The position numbers were made by a program, and so were the translations under genes. Below the pieces are notes generated by a model that was given only the letters and a program-made list of their open reading frames with translations, was not told where the DNA came from and did no database searches. Below are positions 33,498 through 45,800 of a stretch of 64,000 nt of DNA, piece by piece. How positions within the stretch are numbered: the stretch's first letter is position 1; every line of letters begins with the position of its first letter. Source of the stretch: Parascedosporium putredinis (lineage: Eukaryota; Ascomycota; Sordariomycetes; Microascales; Microascaceae); the NCBI GenBank assembly GCA_949357655.1, contig CASHTG010000006.1, forward strand, positions 744,001-808,000. Direction: 5' to 3'.

Positions 33498-36400
33498 ATG
33501 GATCCCGAGACATCAGTACGTATCGACAAAGAACTCCCGCCTTCCAACCGCCAGCCCTTTGCTCGACTGCGCGTGCTATATGGCAGAACTTGCAAAATAC
33601 AAGAGACAAATCGAGAGATCTTCTAGGGACTGACTTATGGGGCGATGCCCATCTAGGATCTTCGTACTTCGAGATTGGGGAGCCGACTCCCCGCGCCCAG
33701 GGCCATTCCTAAGCCGAGTGGCTCCATCAGTGCCGGGTTGACGGAACTCAGCGACTCCCAACACAATGCGAGGTCTCAAATCGCGATGCCCCCTTCATTT
33801 AACAAGGGTATCAAGCGTGATCTTCCCCAGCCAGGTATGCCTCACCTCACCACGTAGACCTCCCGATTAATGGTGATACCTCTCTTGTTTACACCACACT
33901 TGGAATTCCCCTTCACCCTCACCGAATAGCGGGGATGCACCTAACGATGATGTTTTTGAACCCTCCAGCCCAAGCCTCCGAAGCGAAAAGGAAACCTCTT
34001 TCCCAGCGAGCAGGTGAATATCCGACCAAACCCACAACGGCAGCGCCCTCGCTCCCTCGTCCAAACGTACAAGGCATCTCGCTCGTTGGCACCTGTTCAG
34101 GAGTAAGCCAGTGTCCCTTCCCGTTCCATCACCGCTGTTACTAGTCTGCTGCTTTGTAGACGACGGCCCAAGTTACGCGTCCTTGTGCACATTCGCGATG
34201 GCCAAACTCGGAGTTTCAAGGTGCTGTCTACTAACAGAGTCGTAGATCAAACAACCCAGCCGCTATGGCTCGAATCGCCCCCATCCGCACATAACCGACA
34301 AAACTCGGCGACGAATTTTGCTACAAGCTTCGGTCCCGACAGCCGAGCTCCCCCTACTCCCGGCCCAAGACCTCGCACTCCAACCACAGCCGGTCCGTAA
34401 GCGCTAAACCGAGAGGTCCTGATGCGAGGCCGCAGACCGCCTTCGGACACGGAGGCCCCGAGGAGGAAGACGGCCAATCAGATAACGGTATGCCACCGCC
34501 ACCACTTCCCAGAACCGCCTAGAGAACGGGGTCTGGCAGGGAATCAACGGACGGCCACCAAGTGAAGACCGTTCAATCCGTTCCCAACCTCTCTCTTCTC
34601 CGCAAGACATCGCTGAGCACGGCTTCCAAAAGTGGGACGCCGCAGCCTGTTGATGACCTCTCTTTATTCCACAATCAGGATCAAGTGAATTCTGGATCGA
34701 GGTGGGCGGCTAGGACCCCCACGCTTACTTCCATTCCCGCTCCCATTTCCACTCCACCGCTCGACATGTCCAAGGTGACTATTAAGCGTGCTGGGAGATC
34801 CCCGCCTAAAACCCCAACGCGAGCTCCTCGCAGAGCTTCCCAGCTCCTCCGCGATGGGACACCATGTCCCCCATCTCAGGCGCGTGTCATGATGGGCGCG
34901 TACGAGGAGTGTCACGAAAAGCTCAAATCGGAACTGCAACGGACTCTATCCCCCATCAAGCCACCGTCCCCCTTCTTAACCAAGTATTCTAACCTGAGGA
35001 ACTATGCAGCATGGGATGTCGACGGACGCCTCGGAAATATTGAACAGCAGTTCGATCAGTTGAAGTCAATCATAGGTGATGCCACCTCTGATCGGGAGGC
35101 GCTGGGTTCCGCGGTTGAAATGTACAAATCAAGAGGTAAAGAAAACTTTCACTTTGCCCTATAGACTTCTCCTTGCTCCCTCCACAATCATAGGTCTAAC
35201 AAACATGATGCAGTGTCGGAGCTTCAAAATGAGCGTGCCGATTTACTACGCAGGATGGGAGAGCTCAACTCGGACACGAATCGATATCGAGATGAGGTAT
35301 CGGAGCTGCGGAGGAACTTGGATGAAGTCGAGTGGAGGAATAAGAACGAGATCGAAGCCCTGCAGCGCGCCAACGACCACGCGAGAGACGATTTCCAGCG
35401 ATCCATCGACGCCGAGGTGGAAAGGCTCAACAAGTCCCATCAAGAGGAGCTCGAGGCGATCAAGAGGCACTACGCAGCGGAGCTTGAAGACGAGCGTCGT
35501 GACAAGGGCCGGCAGGTGGACGAAATGAGGCGCCAAATAAGTAATCAACAGCAGGATATGCACGGCGATCTCCAGAAGAAAAATACGGAAATATCAGACC
35601 TACGCAGCCAGATGGAGAGCCTCAAGGGCGACCTCGACCGCGAGGCGACGCTCAAGAGCACGCTGCAGCTGAGTCTGGCGGAAATGTCAGCGGCCAACGT
35701 AACGATGGAGGCCAAGATGAATTCTCTCCGGTCACAGATTGAGTTCCTGGAGTCCGACAGCAAGGCACAATCCGACTCGTTTGCCGACATGGAGGCGCGT
35801 CTCCAAGAGGCGCACCGCATCGCGGACGAGGCGAAGCAAAAGCTCATCAAGGAAGAGACGGAACGTCGAGTACTCTTCAACAAATACCAGGAGCTCAAGG
35901 GTAACATTCGGGTTATGTGCCGAGTGCGGCCAGTGCTCGACACGACCGAAGGAAGCGAGGCCTTGATCCAGTTCCCAGACGAGAAGACATCAGCCAAAAT
36001 CGGGGTCCTCGGACCTGAGGAAAAGAGCAGCCTTGGCAACGTGGTGCGCAAGGAGTACCCCTTTGAGTTTGATCGCGTCTTCACACCGTCGATTAGGAAT
36101 GAAGAGGTGTTTGGCGAGATCTCGCAGCTAGTGCAGAGCGCGTTAGACGGCTACAACGTGTGCATCTTTTGCTACGGCCAGACGGGGTCGGGCAAGACGT
36201 TTACCATGTCTTCGACGGACGGCATGATACCCCGAGCGACGCACATGATTTACGAGACGATCAAGCAACTCGAGGAGAAGTCGTGGACGTACACAATGGA
36301 GGGCTCCTTCATCGAGGTGTACAACGAGGAGCTCCACGACCTGCTCACGCCCAACGGGCGCGAGGCGCCCAAAAGCTCGACATTCGACACGACGACGTGC

Positions 36401-37049
36401 GCAAGCGAACAATGGTGATCAACTGCAAGACGGTGCAGCTCGACTCACCCGGCAAGGTTGAATCGATGCTAGCGGAGGCGCAGAACAACCGCACGGTAGC
36501 GGCGACCAAGGCCAACGAGCGATCCTCGCGGTCGCACAGCGTCTTCATCCTCCGGCTAGTGGGCGAAAACTCGGCCACGGGCGAGCGGTGCGAGGGCACG
36601 CTCAACCTCGTGGACCTGGCGGGCTCGGAGCGGCTCAAGCACTCGCAGGTGGAGGGCGACCGCATGCGCGAGACGCAAAACATCAACAAGTCGCTGTCGT
36701 GCCTGGGCGACGTCATCGACGCCCTCGGCCGCGGCTCGGCCCACGTGCCCTATCGCAACTCGAAGCTCACCCACCTACTGCAGTACTCGCTCGGCGGCAA
36801 CTCCAAGACGCTGATGTTTGTCATGGTGAGCCCGTTGGAGGCGCATCTCAAGGAGACGTTGACGAGTCTGCGGTTCGCTGCAAAAGTGAGTTTTCTTTTC
36901 TTTTTTTTTTTCTGCGTTCATTTTAGCGCCTCTACCTAGCGTCTATTTCCTCATGCGGTAACACTTGATTGCTAACGTTTTTCTCCATGTAGGTTCACAA
37001 TACGCATATTGGCACTGCCAAGGCCACGAAGAAAATTCGAGACTCGTAG
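33498..37049 (+). CDS. klpA: Kinesin-14 (C-terminal motor, KlpA/Kar3 type)
   Basis: Seven exons: 33498-33515, 33657-33834, 33969-34102, 34246-34487, 34563-35135, 35214-36885 and 36993-37049. They give 958 residues with three lost bases (near 34283 in a C run, 34336 in a G run and 36373 in an A run). The first exon has six codons (MDPETS). A Ser/Pro/Arg-rich tail that may bind microtubules is followed by a long coiled coil (about residues 340-600) and the neck QELKGNIRVMCRVRP, which places the motor at the C-terminus. The motor shows the P-loop GQTGSGKT, switch I NERSSRSH and switch II LVDLAGSE. Minus-end-directed spindle and microtubule-sliding function is expected from the family. Confidence 0.93.
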
Positions 37050-38307
37050 AGAGAGTGTGTGTATGTGTGTGGGTGCAGCGGCTCGCGTTGGTAGTGTGAT
37101 GCCGAGTGAAGCAGAGGAGCGGCGGTGGCGTCTGTGTTGGCTTTTGTAGGTTTGCGGCTTGCGGGGATGGGGAATGCGAGCTGGCGCATGGCAAACTGGG
37201 ATGAATTACGAACATAAAGATATCATTTCTTAGCTTTGTTTGGGGCGCTGTCCTGTTGTTTCGTTGTCTTCTTCTACCCCCTTGCGGCCTATCTTGCCGT
37301 GTTCGCCTTGTCCTCTACTCCCTCTAGATCGTCACTCGGGTTTGCCTTGAGAGGCGAGAGATGGGGGAGCACGGGAGGGAGGGCCTCGGCTCTTTGGAGG
37401 CTAGCAGGGCGGGAGAAAGGCGATGGGGATGGAGAAGAGGGAGGTTGTGGTTCATCATTTTCTCTTCTTGACGCGGTCATCGCCCTACCTAACCTCGTCG
37501 TGTATAGGTTGGCTTGTTTTGATTCTTTTTTACTTCATTTCGCTCTAGCGGAGTTTTCGGGTTGGGCTGGTGCCCGCGCGGCGGGTCTCTTATCTTGGAG
37601 GCCGGGGCGATTCGGGCATCAAAATAATGAATTGACATCTCTTGCGTTTACACCTATTACCTAGTCCTGTTTCTTTCTCTCATTTTTTCTTTCCCCTTTA
37701 AAGGAGTCCATTCCCCGTAGCTCGCTCGCCCTATACGCCAAAAAGTGTTGTGCTTTCCAGACTTACCGACTAGGAATTCCATCCCCTGACGTTATGATAG
37801 GAAGATGAAAAAGAGCGACACCCCCATCAACATCTCGAGGTTTACACACAGAGATCGGGCGAGAGTGTCGTTACGGGACCTTGTGAGGATGGTACGTGAC
37901 ACACTTTCAAGTTGTGCTCATGTGTGCAGGGTGGGCGCGGTGAGAAGGAATTATGGGCATGCGTTTTAACGCAAGGGCGAAAAGCCCAGAGAGAGAGGGG
38001 GAGAGCCACAAGCTGTTATCTCGGGGACGAGGTGAGGTGGTGGGTAATATAAAACATTATTTGATATGACATCTTTGCCGGGTCATATACGACTGGCAAG
38101 GAAGAGTCTATGGATATGGATATAAAGTATAAGCGATGGCGCAACAGTCATGACTGGTAGCGCCGGATATCTCCCTAAACCGCCCAACGGACAACCAAAA
38201 ATGGGCAAAGAAAGTCCTAGTTCAAAAGCGCCCCCTTTCACTCCTTCGTCCCTTTGCTCATGAAAGAACGGCCCTCGTCCCCCTGTATATCTTGAAATTT
38301 AGATTTT
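37050..38307. other. Intergenic between convergent kinesin and NLR-like genes
   Basis: No gene was recognised. A short GT-rich stretch (gtgtgtgtatgtgtgtgggtg) follows the kinesin stop near 37055. Both flanking genes end here. Confidence 0.45.
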
Positions 38308-41300
38308 TCATAACATCATCATCGTCATCATGTCCTCTAGCCGTTCCCGTGTCGCCTCGGCTTCGATGCCCATGCCAACATCCTCCCTCACCCGGAGGAC
38401 GTCACGCATGAGCCCGATCGCCCACTGCCTCATCTCCTGCACCGCGGGATCACCGCCTCGTTTTCGAACCCCGCCGGTGGCGGCCACCACCGCCTCAGCC
38501 GCGGCATCGGTGGCATCGGCGCGGGCCCAGAAGCTAAGAGCGAGGTTTTCCTTGGCGCCGAGACAGGCCTCGTGCGACTCGCCCAGGTGTTCCTCCATAG
38601 CGGGCAGGGCGGTACGATACAGAGAGTCCGCGGCGTCATAGTTCAGTAGGGTCTGGCGCAGGGCAGCGAGGTGAGCCTGCGCCAGGAGGACGGATGGGTG
38701 CTTAGGCCCGAGGGAGGCCGTCTTGGCGGTAAGGGTGCGCTCGAGCACGGGAACGGCGTCGAGCATGTGTAGCGTGTCTTGAAGGGCGTGGGCGTGCTCC
38801 TCGAGTGTGTCAAGCACGGTGGGGTGCGCCGGCCCTAGGTGCGACGCGTACAGCGGGTGCAGCCGGGCGTAGGCCGCCGAGGCGTCGTCAAGCCGGCCGG
38901 CCATGCGGAGAATTACGGCGAGACTGTGGAGGGCCAGGATATGGCGGGGGCGGGAGAGCTGGGCAAATATGTTGCCCCCGCCGCTGATACTATGGCTGTG
39001 GTTGTGGTTGTTACCACTGCCGCTGATGCGGCTGCTTCGGTGGCTGTTTCTGAAGCTGGTCCGGTTATGGTGGCTGCTGGTGTGTGCTGTAGTGCGCGTG
39101 GCGGTGCGGGCAAGCCCGTTGCTGCTGTGTAGCGTGGTGGATACGATACCATAATCTTCGTCGTAGGATGGGGTGTAGAGGCGCGCGAGGTCCTCGAGCT
39201 CAAACGCGGCGTGGTCGAGGATGGACTTTTCGGCAAAGAGGGTGGCACGGGCTAGACGCGCGCGAAAGTAGAGGTCAGGGACGTTGTAACGCATGTCGTC
39301 GGTGATGACGGCGGAGCGGAGGAGTTCGCCATAGCGGGAGAAATCGCCGTGGTGTCGGTACAACTGAGCGAGAGAAAGAACGGTCTCAAGCTCGCGGACG
39401 GGGTCTAGGCGCTCATCCTCGGGCCGAGCAGCGCCGCGGTGTAACGTGAACTCGAGCCACTTGATGGCGAGGGTCGAGTCGCCCTGGGTGGCGGCGAGCT
39501 GGCCAAAGAGGTACCAGTCTACGCGCTTAGGATCGCGCTTATCAGGCACAAAGTTGGCATCGGAGAGTTGGAGGGCTAGCGGGTAGAGAGCCCGCGCATG
39601 CGGGAGGAGGGGCCGCGAGAGAGCGTGCAGCTCGGGGAGGGTGGGGGAGTCGAAGAGGGTTTGGCGGTGGATGGCGGAGGAGAGGGCGACCAGTGCGAGC
39701 CAGGCGTGTCGCGGGGTCGGGGTCTGCAAAAGTGAGCCCGGATCGTTGGCGGGAGGAGATATCCGACGTCTGCGCAAGAGGTCTGCGTTATTAGGTCAAG
39801 CGTCTTGAGCGTCTCGGTGAGACGTGGTTGGCGAGTAAGCGCAGTAGCTGTGGTCATATCAGCATTAGCGTGTACACCAAGGAAAGAAACACACAAGGAG
39901 GAGGAAAGGTCAAAAAAGTTTCACGCACCTGGCCCGCCAACCCACCAAGCACCGCCAGCATCCGACGAGAGTCTGGCGCCCACGGCGTTTTCTACAGAGA
40001 TGAGGAGATCGAGGGGAATGGGTGTGTCAGATAGAAGACAAGCGACGCCAAGGACATCGGCCATCTGGTCACGCCGGGGTGCTCCTCGAGGCTAGCCAGG
40101 GCAAGAGTAGCGAGAGCGTCGGTACTGTAATAGTTGTGGAATGAGGCACCCCGCTCCCGTATATACGCCGCCGTATGGCAAATGAGAGAAGGCCGGTAGT
40201 CGAGGCTGTGCACAATGTCGAATCCCGCTTGTTCTATTTCTCGCGAGAGGGTTAGTCTACCTCAAAGAATGTTTGTGAAACGAGATTCAAGAATTGTACC
40301 AATCACCGCCATAGCGAGATCAACTTGATATGTAAGATGCGAGGTTTAAGGGGAGGAAGTAGAGCCAGTAAAGATGGGACGAGAGAAAAGAAAAAAGAGA
40401 AATGTGAACGTACCCTCACTCGGATGATGCTCCCGCCCAGTCTCCGCAAGCAATAGCTCGTACGCCTCATCCTCCGTCCAAGCGGGCACCTCAAGCCTTC
40501 CCATGCCCAGAATGCCAATTTCGAAATCCCGTTTTTGCGGCACGAGCAAGATCCAGCCATTGAGAGTCAGAGGTAGAAACTCGACGAGGTCGCTGACGTC
40601 GCCGACATTGTCGAGCACAAGTAGCCAGCGGTCGTTTCCCTCGCGCAGGAGCCAGTTGATAACAGCCTTGATAGACGCGGCGACGGCGACTTGGTCGAGC
40701 TGGAGAAAGGCGCGGCCGTCGAGCAGACTGTCGAGGTCGGCGAGGCCGAGGGCTGCACGCAGGCGCACGCGGGCACCCGCGGGGTCGTCACCGAGTGCCA
40801 TCAAGGTGTCGGCGTGCTTAGCCCAGTGGTAGTCGAGCACGGCGCGGCCGAGCTCGAGGTAGCTGATGCTCAGGGTCTCGCGGCTGGACCCGTTCAGCCA
40901 GAAGACGGGGCGGTCGCCGGCCTTACTAGTCAAACGAGCAAAGTGCTGCGCTATGAAGCCCCTGCCTACGTCCTCGTAGCCGACTAGCGCGACGCACGCG
41001 ACACGGGAACTACGCGAGAGTTGTTCAAACCGCGCCCCGAGCTCCTCCAGGAGGCCGTGTCGCACATGGTAGGGTGGCGGGGAAGGGTACTCGGGGCGGA
41101 TATCGAAGTCGAAACGGAGAAACGGTACCTCGTCGTAGGCCTGGAGCGGATCGGCCAGCGTCTGGAGGCTGCTTGTCGCCGAAGATGTGCCAGCGGCAGC
41201 TGCGCCGTCGGAGTTAGAGGCCCCCGATGCGCGGCCCGGAGCCAACCAAGACGGCGGGGAAACGGCGCCGGCCAGCATAAGATTGAGCCACTCCCTAAGG

Positions 41301-42860
41301 GCAAGATACCCATCGTCCTCGTGGCTATCAAATCTCATCAGGTCGACATGAGAGCGCTGTAACAGAATCCTTTCCGCCGCGGACGTTGTCGAGCCGATAC
41401 CGACAACCTAAAATTCCACGCGTGAGCACCGAAAATGACCATCAACCAACCAGAAAACAGGACGAGAGAATGGATGACTCCCTCTCCCACTCGTATGAGG
41501 GGGCGCCCGAGTAAAGGAACAGCACTCACCATTTGGCCTTTGAGGCCAGGCGTGGGGAGGGCCTCGCAAAAACACACCGACATAGCGTGCAGCCGGTCGG
41601 CGATCTCGTCGAACGACTTGAGCCCTGCCTCCAGCGACGCGGCATCAACCGCCCAGCCCTTGCCGTCCCTTCCATCCCTGCCGTCCTTGCCGTCCCTAGC
41701 GCGAGTCCGCCTTGCTGCAGCGGCAGGCCCCGCCGAGCTCGTCCGGGTGTGCAACAAGTGTGAGACATCACCGAGAACCCTTTTCAGTTGGTCGCGAGCG
41801 GGCACACCAAAGTAGACCATACCTCGGGTTGCAAGGTAGACACGGTGGGTGGCGGGGTCCTGGCTCTCCTTTGCCATGACAAGGGCCCGCTGGACGATAA
41901 GACCGCCGAGGCTGTGAGAGAGGAAGACAAGTGGTGGGGTGCCGTTTGCGGGGTCGCGAGCGCCGCCGGCGCTGTACATTTGCTTCAAGGCGCCGAGCAA
42001 GCTCTGAGCCCGCTCGTAGAGGGCTTCTCGCACGGCGAGGTTCGGGGTTAGTAGGTCCGGACTGTGTTCAAACGTCATGATCCTGGCCGTCGGAATATCG
42101 TGGTGGAGCAGACTCGTGAGCCAGCAAAGGCCATCCTCAGTCGACTCCCATCCCTCGAAACCGTTGCCGAGCCCGTGGACAGCAACGATGCTGCAAAAGG
42201 TGTATGCATGTGTTAGCGATGGGTACAATGCGTTGCCGCTGCATATAGCCTTGATTCAACTTCTCTCGCTCTCCCTTGTTTGGTGTAGCCTGCGACAGCC
42301 TCATGTCAACGACCAGGGGTGATGGTTATGCAACTGCAAGGCAAGGGGAAAAGAAAGATGTGCCCCATTTCGGCAGGAGTCCCCCGTTTTAAGCAGGCTT
42401 TGCGGGTGGAACGCAAAACTCTTGAAGATCGCGAGAAGAAGTGAAAGACAAGGATTATAGGTGTATATAAGTTCCATATAAATGAAAGTGCGAGAACCAT
42501 CAAAAGATGGATAATAAATGAGAAACAAGGACAAATGAGTAATGCCCGTATAAACAGGGAGAGAGAAAAGGCTGAGAAAAAGGAAGGGATAACGAAATGT
42601 TTGGCTAATGGCACGTACTCTACCGTTGGTGACACTCCGAGGGCCGAATCATGCAGTACCTTCAATTCGGCCGCCGCCCGAGTGGGAAATGTGTAGCTCA
42701 CAGCGTCCAGCCGAGAAAAGAATAAGGACGAGGGGCTTCTTAGATATCTGGCTCGGTCGTCATCGCCCTCGTCATGGTAGTCGCGCGGCTCCGGCGACAG
42801 CGCCCTCTTGAGAAGCCGGGAGCCATGGCTACTGAGGCGACGGAGGGACAGCGTTCTCAT
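38308..42860 (-). CDS. NLR/STAND-like protein: lipase-like domain, NB-ARC-like domain with degenerate P-loop, TPR repeats
   Basis: Six exons on the minus strand: 42860-42619, 42190-41530, 41407-40414, 40323-40300, 40233-39929 and 39847-38308. They give 1,255 residues if two lost bases are allowed (near 40069 and 39800). Domain 1 (residues 80-300) is an alpha/beta-hydrolase of the PGAP1/DUF676/SesB type with IVAVHGLGNGFEGWES and the nucleophile elbow SHSLGG (Ser about 174). Domain 2 (about 400-760) resembles NB-ARC, with VALVGYEDVGRGF at the P-loop position, LLVLDNVGD as Walker B, and QAGFDIVHSL to CHTAAYIRERG as in fungal NLRs. Domain 3 is a set of kinesin-light-chain-type TPRs (HPTVLDTLEEHAHALQD, HPSVLLAQAHLAAL) interrupted by a His/Ser/Asn-rich insert. 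Such proteins act in fungal self/non-self recognition and cell death; that role is inferred here. The P-loop Lys is absent. Confidence 0.85.
38965..39110 (-). repeat. Low-complexity His/Ser/Asn-rich insert in the TPR region
   Basis: The minus strand encodes about 45 residues of Ser, His, Asn, Arg and Gly (including NNHNHSHSISGGGN) between recognisable TPR helices of the NLR-like protein. The DNA is a degenerate gtt/ggtt/gct tract on the + strand, likely expanded by slippage. Confidence 0.6.
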
Positions 42861-45800
42861 GGCATCTGCATGTGTGGGCAGGCGTTCCGTTGGGGGTGGT
42901 GGATGCTATCTTGCCTCTTCCTCCCTTTCACGTGTCTCACACTGTCCGTGCCAGCAGCGCAAAATACGCCTCACGTTTCTTGGTGAAAAACAAAAGAGGG
43001 GAGCGGGAAAGAAAAGCCAGCGCAACTTGATGGGAATGGGGGAGGAAAGAAGTGAAGTAGTGAACGGTGGACTGGTTCCTCTCCCCAACGCAGCCTTGAA
43101 GAAAGAGGGAGAAAGTGAGAGAGAGAAACAGATAGGTGCACAATCCGATACCAGAAGCACCAATCGAGCAAGTAAGCTTGGGTGGGGAGGGTTCTCAAGA
43201 CAGGCGCTAGGTTAACAAAAGGAAAAACAAAGTGGTATAAAGCAAGAAGCAGGGAAACTAGAAAATATGCAGAGGCTCGATCTTTGGCGGAGACGAGAAG
43301 AGGAAGACGATCTCTAAGCTTGAGAGAGAGGAACGGAGGGGCTCAGGTAAGATAAGACGATGGGGGAGGGAGAAAGATCTAATTGATACCACCCACAGCA
43401 ATAGGAAAAGGGCGTTTCAACGTTTGGCTATGACACTCAGTTAAGACGGCGAAGCTCTAATCAAGAAAAGGGAGAAGGGCGACGGCAGAAGAGAGAAAAG
43501 CGAAGAGAGGGAAGAAAGGGGGGTTCAGTTGTGCCTCGTCTGAACGTCAGGTTGCTCTTAGCTTCTTCAGTTCACTCTCAAGGGGAAACGGCGTCCTCGA
43601 CGGCGTGGGGCGGCGTCAAGGTCAAGGTGGTGGTTGGAGATGAGAGCTCGAGCTATTACAATACTTGCAGGCGTGTCTCATTTCATCGTTTCTTTTGTTT
43701 CCTTTGCTTTCTTTCTTTCTTTCTTCCTGTGTTCTAGAGGTTAGTTCACATTACTTTTTCCCTTTTCTTTCCTCTGTGCCCGCTAATCATGCCCTCCTCT
43801 CGAATCTGGCCCAAAAAGACAAACATCACACAAAGAAGTCTGTTGCTTTGTGAATCCAAATAGGTTTAAGCTGGCGCCACTATTCCCACCGCAACCGATA
43901 CCCGGCCCTGTTTAGCATGGCAGGGGAGAAGAAGCGAGGGTCGTCGCATGGCCCATGTGTTTTCTTTCTTTCCGCTTGTTTTTCTTTTTTTCTTTTTCAA
44001 TTTCCAAGTACCTTCCTGGTCCTCAGTTTATTAATGATGGATGTTAGTGTACAAGCATTCATCCATGGATATTTTAGTGCAAGGGAGAAGTCGACCGGGG
44101 AACCACCAAATCTAACCTACGCTACTTTGGGTCGTTAACGATCAGACACCTTCCTTCATTTGGCAACAGCTCTTCCTCCACATTTCCTCTTCCCAGGGAT
44201 GCTGACGATGAACTAGAGTAGTGTTGAGTACTTGGTGTTCAAGGAGTATTTTTAATAATTGTCTGAGCTCTCACACTGGTGGCACGGTACCGTTGTTCAT
44301 GAGCGCTTCGCTAAGGGGACGACACCCAATCTTCACCCATGGTTGCAGCAGGTGAGTGTTAAGAACCGAACCAGGGGGAAGGGTTACATGGAGCTGTTCA
44401 TATTCAGTAGAGAGAGGGAAACCAGGTTGACCTCCAACCAAAGAGTCAGAAAAAAATAGGAGAAAAGAGGCACAAATCTTTTTTAATTTATAAAAGAAAA
44501 AGAAAAAAAAAAAAAAAAAGAGAGATAGAGAATGAAGGCAAAGGAGGGACAGGGACAACCATCGGCCGTCGCCAGGGCAAAATGTGTGGTGTCGAAGCTA
44601 AGAAATGCACAATGTGCGTGGCCATGCTTGAGTGGGTTGACCTTGACCGATGCAAGATTCTGGCGTTCAACTTTGGCCCTTTCACTGACGGCGCGGATAC
44701 GAACTAACTTTTTCCCCCTCCCGCTCTCTTGCTCACTCGTTCTCCCAACTCTACCTCACCTCCCTCCACGGCTCCTTCCCTGATTTTCCTCTCACCTAAA
44801 ATGGAATTCTCGGCAGGAGCCTCGGGAAGCATCGAGCGCTTTGCTTTTCCCTCCCACCTTTCCTTCTTCTTTCCTTGTTGGAAGAAGAAAAGTAAAAGGA
44901 AAGGAAACACAAGCCGGGCCCCTTCCCTTTCTTTCGCCCACTCAGCTTCTCGCCCAGCTCACCCACCTCATGGAAGAATCTACTTTCGGGCTGTGGGTAT
45001 CGAACGGTGAGTGGGGATCTTGGGATGATGAGATGATCTTGGGGAGACGAGCTGGGAGCTGGAAACGCTCTCACCTGGCGTCTGGCCTGGGCTAGTCCCG
45101 ATCCTCCCTGTGCAGGCCCCCAATGCGGGTTGGCTCGCATCCTTCATGGGGAAAGGCCCAACGAAAACGTGTAAATGAGGGCCCGGCGCTTGTAAGCGTC
45201 AGCCATTGAATGCAGGAAATGGGGGTTTCCATCATTCTCTCCCTCCCCAGAGATTAGATCAAGCTGCCTTTGCTCATCACTTGATTACACGTGCAAGTAG
45301 TTTCTTTTCGTGCAGTCCATCCCCGCGAGTCACAATGATAGGGTCCCAGAGACGCTAGTTTCCAACCACAGATGCAGATTGATGTCTTTTTGATCATGCT
45401 AAGATGGATGTCTGTGAGTGAGCGTGCGCGCCCCTGTTCTGTCCAGTGTTTCCCGGCACCAGACCCCAAGTACAAAGTACAGTCTGTACGGGGTGTCTGT
45501 GTGCCAATGTGTATGCTGTAAATCCTTGACCCTCCATCGCCTTCCTGCAACCCTCCCGAGCCGAAAATGTAACTCTAGAAAGGGGTCCTCGACAATGAGC
45601 GAAATTTGGCTCTTTTGCTGTGTTCTCTCCCCAGACCGGCCGCGCTCTTCGGCCGCATACAAGCAAGCACTCTCCAGTGTTCGGATAATAATAATGAGGA
45701 TAATACAACGTTGAGTTCGTCCCCGTGATAACCGACCCAGATATGCCGCCCCCTTTCCCGCCTCACCTCAAGCCCCTTGCCAGCCGTCCATCAATCCGCC

